In this document: one piece after another, positions 54,680 through 64,000 of the stretch
How the letters are laid out: each line of letters begins with the position of its first letter
How positions within the stretch are numbered: position 1 is the stretch's first letter
Assembly: GCA_033964015.1 (NCBI GenBank)
Contig: CM066919.1
Location: 2,818,101 to 2,882,100, forward strand
Direction of reading: 5' to 3'
DNA: 64,000 bases
Source of the DNA: Scolanthus callimorphus
Taxonomy: Eukaryota; Cnidaria; Anthozoa; Actiniaria; Edwardsiidae
Notes under the pieces: model-generated
What the model saw: the letters and a program-made list of their open reading frames with translations, nothing else
Databases searched by the model: none
Told to the model about the DNA's origin: nothing
Made by a program: the position numbers and the translations under genes

Positions 54680-55240
54680 GCAATGAACCCTTTATAGGCC
54701 AAATTTATTCCTGTAATTTCACTAATTTTGAGGGCCAGAGATCATGCAAGGTTCTTCCACTTGAAAAAGGCCTTGTAACAAGAAATACCACTGTTTCTTA
54801 AGATTAAGGGCGCGCCCTTGTCAGTGAAAACCATTGGATTCTTGACCTTTCACTTGTCGAACAGAGAGCAAGGCATGAATTTGGTGAAAGTGCTTTTTTC
54901 GAGTCATTTTCTGCTACAGGAGCCGCTTTGCTTGCATCATCAAGCAAACAAAGTCGGTAGAGATGATCTTCTAGAAGAACTCAGAAGTGGGAAGCACATG
55001 AGCTAAAGAGTCACAAACAGCAGCATGTTTTCCATGTGTGATCTCTTCAGTAATAGAGCTTCCCTGGTCAATTTCTGTAGTAGGATTTCAGCACCTGTCA
55101 AGGCAATTGGGTTAGTTTTAATTGGGTTAGTTGATAGGTGCCAGTGACTTGGCACTTATGGACTACGGGCGAAGTGCTTTTTTTTTCAGTTTTACCCATA
55201 ATGCTTTGCACTTAAAGAGGGAAAAGAGGTGAATGCATTG
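54680..55240. repeat. Dispersed repeat shared with the interior of 33046-34268
   Basis: aaccctttatagg..caaatttatt, gcaaggttcttc, cttgtcgaacagagagc, gagtcattttctgctacagg, agccgctttgcttgcatc and gcaaacaaagtcggtagaga all recur in order at about 33510-33810. The flanking long inverted repeats are absent here. Confidence 0.7.
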
Positions 55241-55613
55241 GTAAGCAAAATCAAATGGCTGCTGCTTGGTGAAGGAAGTCACGGGGAATAAGATGGAATT
55301 TTGCTCTGAAAGTTGGGTTTTGGCTCTTAACTGACTTTTTTGCCATAAAAATTAGAGTTCAAAAATGATGTTTTCCAGTTGTTGTTATATGGTGTAAAAA
55401 TGCATATTTTTAAATTCTTCTGTAAACAAACCATTATATCCCTGCCAACAAATTGGACTTGAAGTGACTTTTTGAAAGCATAAATTTGAGGAGCATAGGT
55501 ACTTGGTGTCACTTTTATTCCAGTTTTGGAACTTGTTCCCTTAGTTTCAGAATGATGTGATTTTGTAAAGCGCCTTCAGGGACTCACAAACTAAGTATGC
55601 CTACCAGAGAAAA

Positions 55614-55725
55614 CTACCTGGATATGAAAAAAAAAAATCCAGGCTGAGTGGGATTCGAACCCACGACCTTCGGGTATCTAGACCGCCGCTGTACCAACTA
55701 AGCCATCAGCCCATTGGGATTTTGC
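55614..55725 (-). repeat. tRNA-derived SINE-like element
   Basis: On the minus strand, GGGCTGA ... TCAGCCT forms an acceptor stem, GCTTAGTTGGTACAGC a D arm with A box, and GTGGGTTCGAATCCCAC a perfect T arm with B box. The anticodon arm is mispaired (candidate loop CTAGATA), so a functional tRNA is doubtful. An A/T-rich tail follows (ggatatgaaaaaaaaaaa on the plus strand). Confidence 0.65.
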
Positions 55726-56669
55726 TTTGTGATTTAACGCCTGTTGGGATTGGTGTGATTTCAGTTATGAGTTTCTCACGAGTCAGTCTACATTGTAGGA
55801 ATATCCTGCCTTAGTATAAAATCGAATCAATAAATTAATAATAAATTAAATCGGGCATGGCCCTTCATCAGTGTATCAAAAGGCGGTATTCGCCATGCTA
55901 AAATCCTAACGGAACTCATCTAGAGCTCATCTAGAGCGCGCGCGCTTATTGTATTTAGCGCGCACGCTCTAGATGAGTTCGAACAGTCAGAGATAGTGGA
56001 AATTGATGTTGAGTCCACATGGGCTAAGAGTTCCCAAGTTAAAGATAAGTTCCATCTCCTGGTGTTTGCGATGGTAGTTGTCCCCGTGGCTTAAACGGAG
56101 GCCGCATACCTGTTACATAAGCAATTACCCGGGATCTTCTGGATTTATTGTAAATTCCTTTAACAAGCTTGATGACGCGGGAGGTTAGCAAATTGGGCAG
56201 AGTTGAAGGCTCCAGACGACCAGCGCAGGTTTTCATAGAAGGTTCAGTCCTGAGAAGAGCTTCCTTACTCAGTATCTAATGTACAACTTACTAATCCGTC
56301 CTACGTGGAATTACAGACTGTAACCACAACTCGCCTTCCTTGCTCCTGCTTGTAACTTGTTTCAGGGACTCATTTACTTGTGTGTTTACAGTTAAATTCG
56401 TTCTCTATTTATACACTATGAACAGCATGAAGGTGATTAAGAGGAGACAGGTAGTTTCGGTTTCTATCGGAAACATAGCAGTAGTTATAAATAGTGAAAT
56501 GCGCAAGCCTACTTTCTTTACCCTACAAGGAAATCTCCTAGATCTAACAGAATTGGTTTTCAACAGCGCACAAACTGCTGACTCATCCAAATTCTGGGTA
56601 CACAAGGTTAACCGAAAGGTCTAGTGATGAAACAGAAAGGTCTAGTGATGATGAATTAAAACGAAATAT
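55726..56669. other. Spacer with a GC-rich palindrome at 55916-55976
   Basis: ctcatctagagcgcgcgc ... gcgcgcacgctctagatgag is a strong hairpin. The phrase gggcatggcccttcatcagtg may belong to the 3' end of the Penelope-like fragment. ORFs at 56039-56236 and 56340-56624 show no motif. Confidence 0.4.
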
Positions 56670-56965
56670 TAAATTGTTAATACTATTCTAAAAATACCAA
56701 AATGTATTTCCGTAACATACCCTAAGATTGTCAATAGAGTGTGCGATGCAGAGTTAAAATGTTCGGCCACGGGGAAACCAGGAGATTTCTTCTTGATACT
56801 GCGAAGGTGCTCTCCAACTCGTTCGCGTAAAGAACGACCGGTTTCACCAATGTACAGAGAAGTACAACGGGTGCAGCTGATGCAATACACCGCATTCTCA
56901 GGCCAACAGGTGAAGCGATCGTTGATCGGTGTATCTGCTTTTGGGACCCTGAATGATGTCTGTCT
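56670..56965 (-). pseudogene. Penelope-like element fragment: GIY-YIG endonuclease domain
   Basis: The frame FTCWPENAVYCISCTRC, then SLYIGETGRSLRERVGEHL, FPVAEHFNSASHT, has the CxxC and Y-I-G-x-T-G-R features of the GIY-YIG domain at the C-terminus of Penelope-like retroelements. It stops at about 56670. No reverse transcriptase is adjacent, and the frame breaks upstream. In intact elements this nickase opens the target DNA. Confidence 0.75.
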
Positions 56966-57021
56966 GAGAAGTGGTTAGTTTGCCTTAGTTTGGCAATGAG
57001 TAGGGATTCGACCCACACACC

Positions 57022-57106
57022 AATCCCAATGGGCTGATAGCTTAGTTGGTAGGGCGGCAGTCGTGGGTTGGAGTCCCACTCAGCCAGGTTTTTTTCATAT
57101 CCAGGT
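57022..57106 (+). repeat. Second tRNA-derived SINE-like copy, inverted relative to 55614
   Basis: GGGCTGATAGCTTAGTTGGT and GTGGGTTGGAGTCCCAC, then TCAGCC, are present, but the anticodon arm is largely deleted. The same tail (tttttttcatatccagg) follows. The pair brackets about 1.3 kb that includes the Penelope fragment. Confidence 0.65.
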
Positions 57107-57788
57107 TAAGGGATGGTCCATGGGTTAAGGGATGGTCCATGCTTCGTGTGCATGTAAATCTATTGATGGATGCACACAGATAGTTGGGAGAACATCTGAC
57201 ACGTTTAGAGAGATGTGCTCAAACAATTTGTAACTACGCCTGTTTACTTTAAAGTATTAAAGTATTTGTTATCAGCTTATAGATAGGTGGCATACCGGTG
57301 TGAAATATTCGCACCATAGCATATACGATGTTAAAGGCGTTTTAAATTAGATCTTTGAAAACAATGTTCCTGTGAATGGAAATGAGGCAAAATGCCACAC
57401 AATAACCCCCTAAATACTTTCTAACAAAGGTGTTGAGGCATTGGGTTGACTGTGGTTTTGGCGCGAAAAGATTGCGCGTGTGTCGGTCGAGATGGTCGTA
57501 TTTTCGGTCAAGATAGAAAAAGGCTGAGCTGTACCATTCGAACTTCAACAACTATTGGTTTTAGATGTAAATAATTGCTTAGAATTGATTATATCAAGAG
57601 AGGTCCCTCGTCTGGTGAATAGGAAGGTTTAAGGAAGCGCCAGAAAGGTAAACTAAAACTTTTTAGATTCTTGCTGTTAGCTTAAACAATCTAAGCTTAT
57701 CAGTGAAACTTGGGAAAATCGCTTGAATTAGACCTTAGCTCAAGTAAAACCTTTTCCAACAAAAACATGCACACTGGAGAGATTTCCT
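57107..57788. other. Intergenic, no gene recognised
   Basis: gttaagggatggtccatg is duplicated in tandem at about 57104-57141. Nothing else is supported. Confidence 0.4.
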
Positions 57789-57945
57789 TCCGTTCGGGAT
57801 TGTCAACTTCGTTTTTTCGGCTCGAACATCTCCGTTTTTAGTATAGATTTCAAAAATTTCATATATTTCCAACTTCCAGTCGGGTTTGGGAGCTTCGTTT
57901 TTTCGGCTCGGACTTCTCTGTTTTTAGTATAGATTTCGAAATAAA
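57789..57945. repeat. Diverged tandem duplication of about 60 bp, period about 95 bp
   Basis: cttcgttttttcggctcg, then ac.tctc.gtttttagtata and gatttc, occurs twice in the same orientation. Confidence 0.7.
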
Positions 57946-58051
57946 TAGGCTGTCAAAGGACTTACTTACTGTTTTGTGAACTGAGTGTTTGTTTATTTAT
58001 AAATGGCTCGCCGGGGCTTTGTGTAATGCGTCAAAACCTTTGAATGGGATA

Positions 58052-58313
58052 TACAGCCGATTGCGTTTGAGCGTTTTACCCTAACAGTTCGCACGTTATG
58101 TTTGAACGTTTAAAAGTTGTGTTTCTAGGATGAAACGAGACGTTTCTATGGCGAACCAAAGAGTTCTGTCCTCTCTGATTGGTCAGTGAAAAATACACAT
58201 GGCGGTTGCCCTTGGAAACGTCCGACTTTTTGTCTCACAACGCAACTTTCAAACGTTCAAACGTAACGTGCGAACTGTTTGGGTAAAACGCTCGACAAAC
58301 GCAATCGGCTGTA
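58052..58313. mobile_element. MITE, 262 bp, tacagccgattgcgttt ends
   Basis: The left arm (tacagccgattgcgtttg, agcgttttaccc, acagttcgcacgtta) matches the reverse complement of the right arm. The interior contains ctgattggtc. Confidence 0.8.
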
Positions 58314-58739
58314 TTGTTCACTCCAAACTTTTTGGAAAAACGACTTTTTCCTGAACATTACTCTGTTATTTGTGAGAGAATCGCGTAGGTTTGGACGCAT
58401 TTGTTGCTTTCGGCTGTGAGAAATTGTTTATTTTTTGGCTTCTGTGGAAGAGTTAAAATGGCGCCTTTGCGAACTCGATCTTCTCTCTTACGAAATCGCT
58501 TGAATTAGATATTCCGTCCACTTTATCGTTTTCGAATAAAATGTATCCTATAACACAGTTCCCCAAGTATGCAAGAAAACGGCGTGGTTTTGAAGTTCCG
58601 TGGTGCAGCCGTTTTTCCAGGCTGCTGGGCCAACAGTTTGACCTTGACCCCCCCAACATCACGTATCTATACTATTATAATCGGGTTGTCTGCGCAAACG
58701 TTTCTGATTGGCTAAATCGTCCGCACTCACTCCGTTTGG

Positions 58740-59540
58740 CCCTGAAGTTGTGTCGCCAAACGAAGTTCACAAATCTGAAGAGAAAGTGGATATCTCCACA
58801 GTGGGCGTGTTTTGGTTGGAAAAGATTCACCCTGGGCTAAGTTCTAATTCAAGCGATTTCTTAAGCGAGGGACAAATCTGCCATCGCCGCCATTTTGAAA
58901 TCTCCCACAGAAACTAAAAAAGAACTCAGTTCGCACAGCCGAAATCACCATAGTCATCTAAACCTAAATGGTTCTGTCACAGATTACTTGCAGGAATGTG
59001 CAGGGATAATTATTATTCGAAAGCTTTACGCTGAGAAAAATTTTCATTCAAGTTTGAACAAACGTACACCGCCGTACACCGCCTTGCTTTCTGGAAGCAC
59101 GCTAAGCGAAATGCCACAAAGCCATGAATAATATTTTCTAAGTATAAATCCTGACGCTGTATCGCAAAACGAAGGACACAAACCAGAAGAGAAGGAGGAA
59201 ATCTCTCCAGTGGGCGTGTTTTTGTTGGAAAAGATTCACCTTTGGCTAAGTTCTAATTCAAGCGATTTTTTCAGCGAGGGACAAAGCCGCCATCGCGGCC
59301 ATGTTGAAATCTCCCACATAAACTAAAAAAGAACACAGTTCCCTTAGCCGATAGCACCATAGACATTCAAACTTAAATGGTTCTATTACTTACATTTGTG
59401 TGTAGGGATAATTCTAATTCGAGAAAGATTTGAGCTGAGAAAAATTTCATTCAAGTTTGAACAAACTTACACTTGGCACTGCCTACAGAGCGCGCGCTAA
59501 GTCATGAATGATATTCTCTAAATATTCCTATGATAAACTA
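58740..59540. repeat. Tandem duplication, two diverged units of about 400 bp
   Basis: Units 58740-59130 and 59150-59540 share cagtgggcgtgttt, ttggaaaagattcacc, ctaagttctaattcaagcga, gcgagggacaaa, tgaaatctcccaca and taaatggttct in the same order at about 80 percent by eye. Confidence 0.78.
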
Positions 59541-59890
59541 AGGAATTTAACTTTACCTGTTTCTTCTCGTGCCTTACTGATAAGCATTATACAAACAATT
59601 CCGAAGTCAAATGTTTTTCTGTAATAGGCTGCGTTTTCAATTTTAGCGGGTTCTTAGACAGATTTGAGACCCGGACTGACTCACCAAAACACACACACGT
59701 GCGTCATTTTCTCCACCAAAATCAGGGAGACCAGTGCAAAACAAACACACAAAAAGGGAGGTCATTAGTAATGTAAATCAGCAGTTTATGGAAGGGGGAA
59801 CTTCTAGCACACACGCCTAAATCGAGGAATGCTCACTGGCACTTAGAATTTTTTTCTAAACAAGCGCTCACCTACAGAAGTGAAAAAAGA
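59541..59890. other. Intergenic, no feature recognised
   Basis: AT-rich spacer with an acacacac tract at about 59690. No gene was seen. Confidence 0.35.
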
Positions 59891-59978
59891 ATTATGAAAA
59901 TCATCAGGGTTCGAACCTGTAACTTTCCAGTCTCTATACCCTAACCCTAACCACTACGCTACCAGTGAATTCGCTGGT
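59891..59978 (-). repeat. tRNA-derived SINE-like element
   Basis: On the minus strand, ggtagcgtagtggttagg is an A-box region and acaggttcgaaccctg a T arm with B box. The internal gggttaggg is two telomere-like units within the tRNA-like head, not a telomere. Confidence 0.5.
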
Positions 59979-60391
59979 TCGGACAGCTCGTTTTATTGAT
60001 TACGTACCTTAATAGTATTAATCTTTAATAGAACGAGGCATATACTATAAAAATATACTAAAACGATGTATTAACCCTTATCCTGACTAGTAGTCTTGAT
60101 AGTTCAGATATTTTGAATGTTTTTAGGTCAATTTGAAGTAATATTGTCAAAAATATCGTTAAATTATTCATGGTGAGCATTCCTCCATTTAGGAATGACG
60201 CTTCTAGCGTCACGAAGTGACGGGCTGTTTTCTTGTTATATATAAGATATGAGTGGCTATGTTGTATCGGCAGATACAAACACGAGAGCGTAGCGCGAGT
60301 GTTTGTATCTGCTGATACAACATAGACACGAATATTGTAAAGTACTTATGATATTCTAACTTTTGTACTTACATTAAATTGAATGTAAATT

Positions 60392-60860
60392 GAAAATGAA
60401 AGAATTTTCGGGTTTTTACAAAAAAACGCCAATCATTTTGCAGAAAGCATGCGCAGAAAGCATGATTCCTGTCCCACATGGAACTAGCTGGACTAAAACA
60501 ACATATAGTCTCTCAGGTGAAGCTTTTTAAAGTACTTCTTTTTGATAGAAGACCATGCTTGGACTTCACCAGAGTGGTCCCCTTCAGCTTTTAGTCTGTA
60601 GGGGATATTTGAAACAGTGTGCATTGAAAATGAAAGAATTTTCGGATGCACAAAAAACGTCAATCGTTTTGTAGCAAGCATGCGCAGAAGGCATGATTCC
60701 TGTCCCACATGGAACTAGCCGGACTAAAACAACATATAGTCTCTCAGGTGAAGCTTTTTTTAGGTACTGCTCTATGAGAGAAGACCATACTTGGACTTCA
60801 CTAGAGTGGTCCCCTTCAGCCTTTGGACAGTAGGGGATATGTGTTATTTGAAACAAATAT
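60392..60860. repeat. Tandem duplication of about 230 bp upstream of the gag-like gene
   Basis: tgaaaatgaaagaattttcgg-type starts, catgattcctgtcccacatg, gactaaaacaacatatagtc and agagtggtccccttcagc recur in order in 60392-60622 and 60623-60860. They lie 120-590 bp upstream of the TATA-like box. Confidence 0.82.
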
Positions 60861-60977
60861 CCAACTATTTTCATCAAAGAATCCGCCACGAAATAACGCC
60901 GCGCGCCAAGCATTAGTTACAATACTCTCTAGGGACATTCCTGCGGACCATATCTAGGCCACGTCAGCGTACCAGCA

Positions 60978-61036
60978 TATTTAAAGGCCTGGAAAATCGG
61001 TTCCTTCGCAGTTTCACAAGTCTACGCAAACCGCCG
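60978..61036 (+). promoter_or_regulatory. Putative core promoter and short 5' UTR exon
   Basis: TATTTAAAG lies about 30 bp upstream of cagtttcac, a plausible start. A splice donor ccg|gtaagt follows at 61036/61037. The matching acceptor gaaatag lies immediately before the ATG of the gag-like ORF. This is inference from motif order. Confidence 0.45.
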
Positions 61037-61237
61037 GTAAGTCAGGCAGGATTTTCGGGTCTTATTTCGCCCCTCGCTACGTCGCCTACCCTCCTACCCC
61101 AATCCTTTATTATCGTTTTCCCTTGTATACATCCGTAGTCCTACAATACCACGTAACTCACGTCCATTGCAATTTCTTGTTCATTTCCTCACGCTTTGTT
61201 CTTGTTAGTTTTAGTTTGTGTTGAATGTATGAAATAG

Positions 61238-64000
61238 ATGGCTGCTCCTATCGAACCAGCTCCCGAAGCGCTTGCAGCGCTCGTCGTCGCTCCTGCTGTT
61301 GAACCAGTTGCTGCTGCAGAACCAGTTGCTGTAGTCCCTGAAGTTCCGGCTGAGATTAATCCACCTCCCGCTAACAACGACGAGGTATTAATTCTTTCGC
61401 TTTAGCGTAGAATTCCTTGTACATGTACATATATTCCTTGTAGAATTCCGTAGAATTCCTTGTACATGTACATATATTCCGTTTAGTTTCACCGCGTATT
61501 TGGTAGTTTAGTTCGTAGTGCCGTTCTTTAGTTTGGTCCCTGTTTGTCGTTCTAGTTTCACGGTTTAAAAGTTCAAGTTTATTTATATTTAGAGTCAGTT
61601 CGTTTATGTCCTCTGTATGTTATTTTTAGTCCGTTAAATTAGTCCAGGTATTAGTCAAGCCATATGTTTTCACGCGATATTTGTCGGTAGCTATCCGTGT
61701 ATCCACGTCATTTAGTACTAGCCTCTGCAGGCCCAATTGCTTAACTACTTCTGCCTGGTATACAATATCCTCTATAAGTATTGCTCAGTTTCATATCGCT
61801 TGGGTGTGTTTTCCCGCTTATTTTCTTATAGTCTTGTTTACCGCCTATAAATATTCACATAGACGCAGGTGTATTTATTTAGCCTCGGTGTGTTGTTTCC
61901 CGCCTATATATTTTCACATAGGCGCGGACCCGGCTAAACATTTTTAAACAGTCTGGGTGTGTTGTTTCCCGCCTATAAATTTTCACATAGGCGCGGGTCC
62001 GGCTAAGCATTTTGAAGTAGCCTGGGTGTGTTGTTTCCCGCCTATAAATGTTCACATAGGCGCGGGTCCGGCTAAACATTTTTAAATAGCCTGGGTGTGT
62101 GGTTTCCCGCCTATAAATTTTCACATAGGCGCGGGTCCGGCTAAGCATTTTCAAATAGCCTGGGTGTGTTGTTTCCCGCCTATAAATTTTCACTTAGGCG
62201 CGGGTCCGGCTAAGCATTTTCCAATAGCCTGGGTGTGTTGTTTCCCGCCTATAAATGTTCACATAGGCGCGGGTCCGGCTAAGCATTTTGAAATAGCCTG
62301 GGTATGTTGTTTCCCGCCTATAAATGTTCACATAGGCGCGGGTCCGGCTAAGCATTTTTAAATAGCCTGGGTGTGTTGTTTCCCGCCTATAAATTTTCAC
62401 ATAGGCGCGGGTCCGGCTAAGCATTTTGAAATAGCCTGGGTGTGTTGTTTCCCGCCTATAAATGTTCACATAGGCGCGGGTCCGGCTAAACATTTTGAAA
62501 TAGCCTGGGTGTGTTGTTTCCCGCCTATAAATTTTCACATAGGCGCGGGTCCGGCTAAACATTTTGAAATAGCCTGGGTGTGTTGTTTCCCGCCTATAAA
62601 TTTTCACATAGGCGCGGGTCCGGCTAAACATTTTTAAATAGCCTGGGTGTGTTGTTTCCCGCCTATAAATGTTCACTTAGGCGCGGGCCCGGCTAAACAT
62701 TTTTAAATAGCCTGGGTGTGTTGTTTCCCGCCTATAAATTTTCACATAGGCGCGGGTCCGGCTAAACATTTTTAAATAGCCTGGGTGTGTTGTTTCCCGC
62801 CTATAAATGTCACTTAGGCGCGGGCCCGGCTAAACATTTTTAAATAGCCTGGGTGTGTTGTTTCCCGCCTATAAATTTTCACATAGGCGCGGGTCCGGCT
62901 AAACATTTTTAAATAGCCTGGGTGTGTTGTTTCCCACCTATAAATTTTCACATAGGCGCGGGCCCGGCTTAACATGTTCAAATAGCCTGGGTGTGTGATT
63001 TCCCGCCTATAAATGTTCAGATAAGTGAGGGGCCGGCTACCATTTTCAAATAGCCATGTGTATTATTTCCCGCCTATAAATTTTTTACATAGGCGCGGGT
63101 GAGGCTAATGATTTACGTGACTTAGTGTGTTGTTTACCACTTATTCAGATAAGCGAGGGGCCGGCTAAACATTTTCAAATAGCTGAGTGTGTTATTTCCC
63201 GCCTATAAATTTCCACATAGGCGCGGTTGAGGCTAATGATTCACATATGTTTAGCGTGTTGTTTACCGCTTATAAATGTCCAGATGAGTTAGGACCCGGC
63301 TAAACGCTTTCAAATAGCCTGGACACGCCATTTCCCGCCTATAATGTCGTTAGAAAAGGCTCAGTCTTCTGCAGCCTGGGTGTGCGTTTTCCCGTATTGT
63401 TGCGTATTCCATAGTCACGTTGTTGTTTCTTACGTAGCCTGGTTGCTTTGTCTTGTCAGCAGAGCAACGTATATTACTTATGTGCTGAGTCATTACTAAG
63501 TCACCTTTCAATTATATACCTTTCAGACAGTGGAACAAAAGTTAGCCAGCCTTAATAAGAAGATTGAGTCCCTAACTAAAGCCAAAGCTGATGGTGACGT
63601 AGAACAGGCGCTCAGGAATGTGCGCAAAGCCGTCGCAAGGGCGCCTGAATCTTTTGACCCCCATCTCGCCCTATCGTCTCTCGAAATTCTTGTTGACGCC
63701 GCCAAATTTGGTGGTCACAAGGACGCACAGTATTACGAATCATGCCTTCGTGCGCTCAGAGAGCACCTTAACGATGGAAACGTGAGGACCCTTCTCCAGA
63801 AGCTCGTAGGATCTACTGAGGATAGCAAGGTGGCCACCATCACAGATAAATGGAAAAAAGTAGGGAAATCTGGAGAAAAGACCCCACAGATGACCACGCC
63901 CTCTCATCCTGTCCAAACATCTGCCGCCTACAGGCCTCCACCGTTAATGAGCTCTGATCAAGGTTGCTTCGGGTGCGGTAGTGTACTGCACGTAGTCCGA
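61238..64000 (+). CDS. Gag-like zinc-knuckle protein, two exons, cut by window end
   Basis: Exon 1 is 61238-61384 (49 codons, an Ala/Pro/Val/Glu-rich low-complexity start). Exon 2 is 63527-64000 and remains open. The intron is GT-AG, phase 0, and contains the 69 bp minisatellite. Exon 2 begins with a coiled-coil-like TVEQKLASLNKKIESLTKAK, then a helical domain (DPHLALSSLEILVDAAKFGG), a Pro-rich stretch and CFGCGSVLH, the first three ligands of a CCHC zinc knuckle; the last lies beyond the window. The layout is that of a retroelement gag, but it does not resemble the DIRS-like gag at 4202-4993. It could be a retrotransposon ORF1 or a domesticated gene. The function is not known. Confidence 0.6.
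61800..63345. repeat. 69 bp minisatellite, about 22 copies, inside the gag-like gene intron
   Basis: The unit is about 68-69 bp: gtgtgttgtttcccgcctat, then aaattttcacataggcgcgg, gtccggctaaacatttt and aaatagcctgg. The core cccgcctat ... ataggcgcggg can form a hairpin. Copies from about 61969 to 62940 are most alike; the edges decay. Because the unit is usually 69 bp, ORFs of 88 codons (+) and 160 codons (-) stay open through it. These are periodic by-products unless shown otherwise. Confidence 0.95.

Noticed and set aside
55638..55713. Functional tRNA gene on the minus strand
   Set aside because: Acceptor, D and T arms are good, but the anticodon stem is mispaired, and a sister copy with the same tail occurs at 57022. 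A SINE-like origin is more likely; a covariance-model scan would decide.
59939..59960. Telomeric repeat (ccctaaccctaacc)
   Set aside because: Only two units, embedded in a tRNA-like SINE head.
62194..62676. 160-codon antisense repeat protein (YRRETTHPGY repeats)
   Set aside because: It is produced by the 69 bp minisatellite, whose unit length is a multiple of three. The sense strand is open too, and there is no start context, non-repeat domain or splice support.
61900..63060. CRISPR array
   Set aside because: The repeats are contiguous 69 bp units without unique spacers, in an animal genome.

Overview
The window is nuclear DNA from an early-branching metazoan, most likely an anthozoan cnidarian such as a stony coral. 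The evidence is AT-rich sequence, intron-rich animal genes with standard GT-AG introns, orthologues of vertebrate genes, and a very dense load of short terminal-inverted-repeat elements (MITEs), a DIRS-type retrotransposon and a Penelope-type fragment. The species is an inference; no marker gene fixes it. There are no operons, CRISPR arrays, rRNA genes or bacterial features.

Layout. 1-5216: a 5.03 kb DIRS-like tyrosine-recombinase retrotransposon on the minus strand (106-5136), with gag-like, RT/RNase H and recombinase regions and split direct repeats, inserted in the middle of a MITE. 5217-8226: non-coding, at least four MITEs. 8227-10848 (-): a complete three-exon microsomal cytochrome P450 (504 aa). 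10.9-29.8 kb: a 19 kb gene-free block packed with MITEs, foldback elements, tandem duplications and a possible terminal-direct-repeat element. 29885-35184 (+): TXNDC17, four exons, 139 aa. 38286-42939 (+): a ten-exon, 252 aa protein with a SKA2-like N-terminal half and a C-terminal part resembling the SKA1 microtubule-binding winged helix. 43730-45093 (-): IBA57, two exons, 341 aa. 47085-50418 (-): PRR11, five exons, 389 aa. 52302-52679 (+): two alternative or duplicated first exons of a RidA-family deaminase; no later exons are visible in the window. 53-60 kb: repeats, including a 931 bp element with TAA target duplication, tRNA-derived SINE-like sequences and a GIY-YIG Penelope fragment. 60978-64000 (+): promoter-like sequence and two coding exons of a gag-like zinc-knuckle protein running off the window end; its intron is a 69 bp minisatellite.

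Splice phases add up exactly for the five complete spliced genes, so their models are well supported although no transcript was available. The most interesting points are the close linkage of SKA2 and PRR11 (neighbours in human too), the SKA2/SKA1-like composite protein, the two RidA first exons, and the dyad-bearing minisatellite that is open in long frames on both strands.
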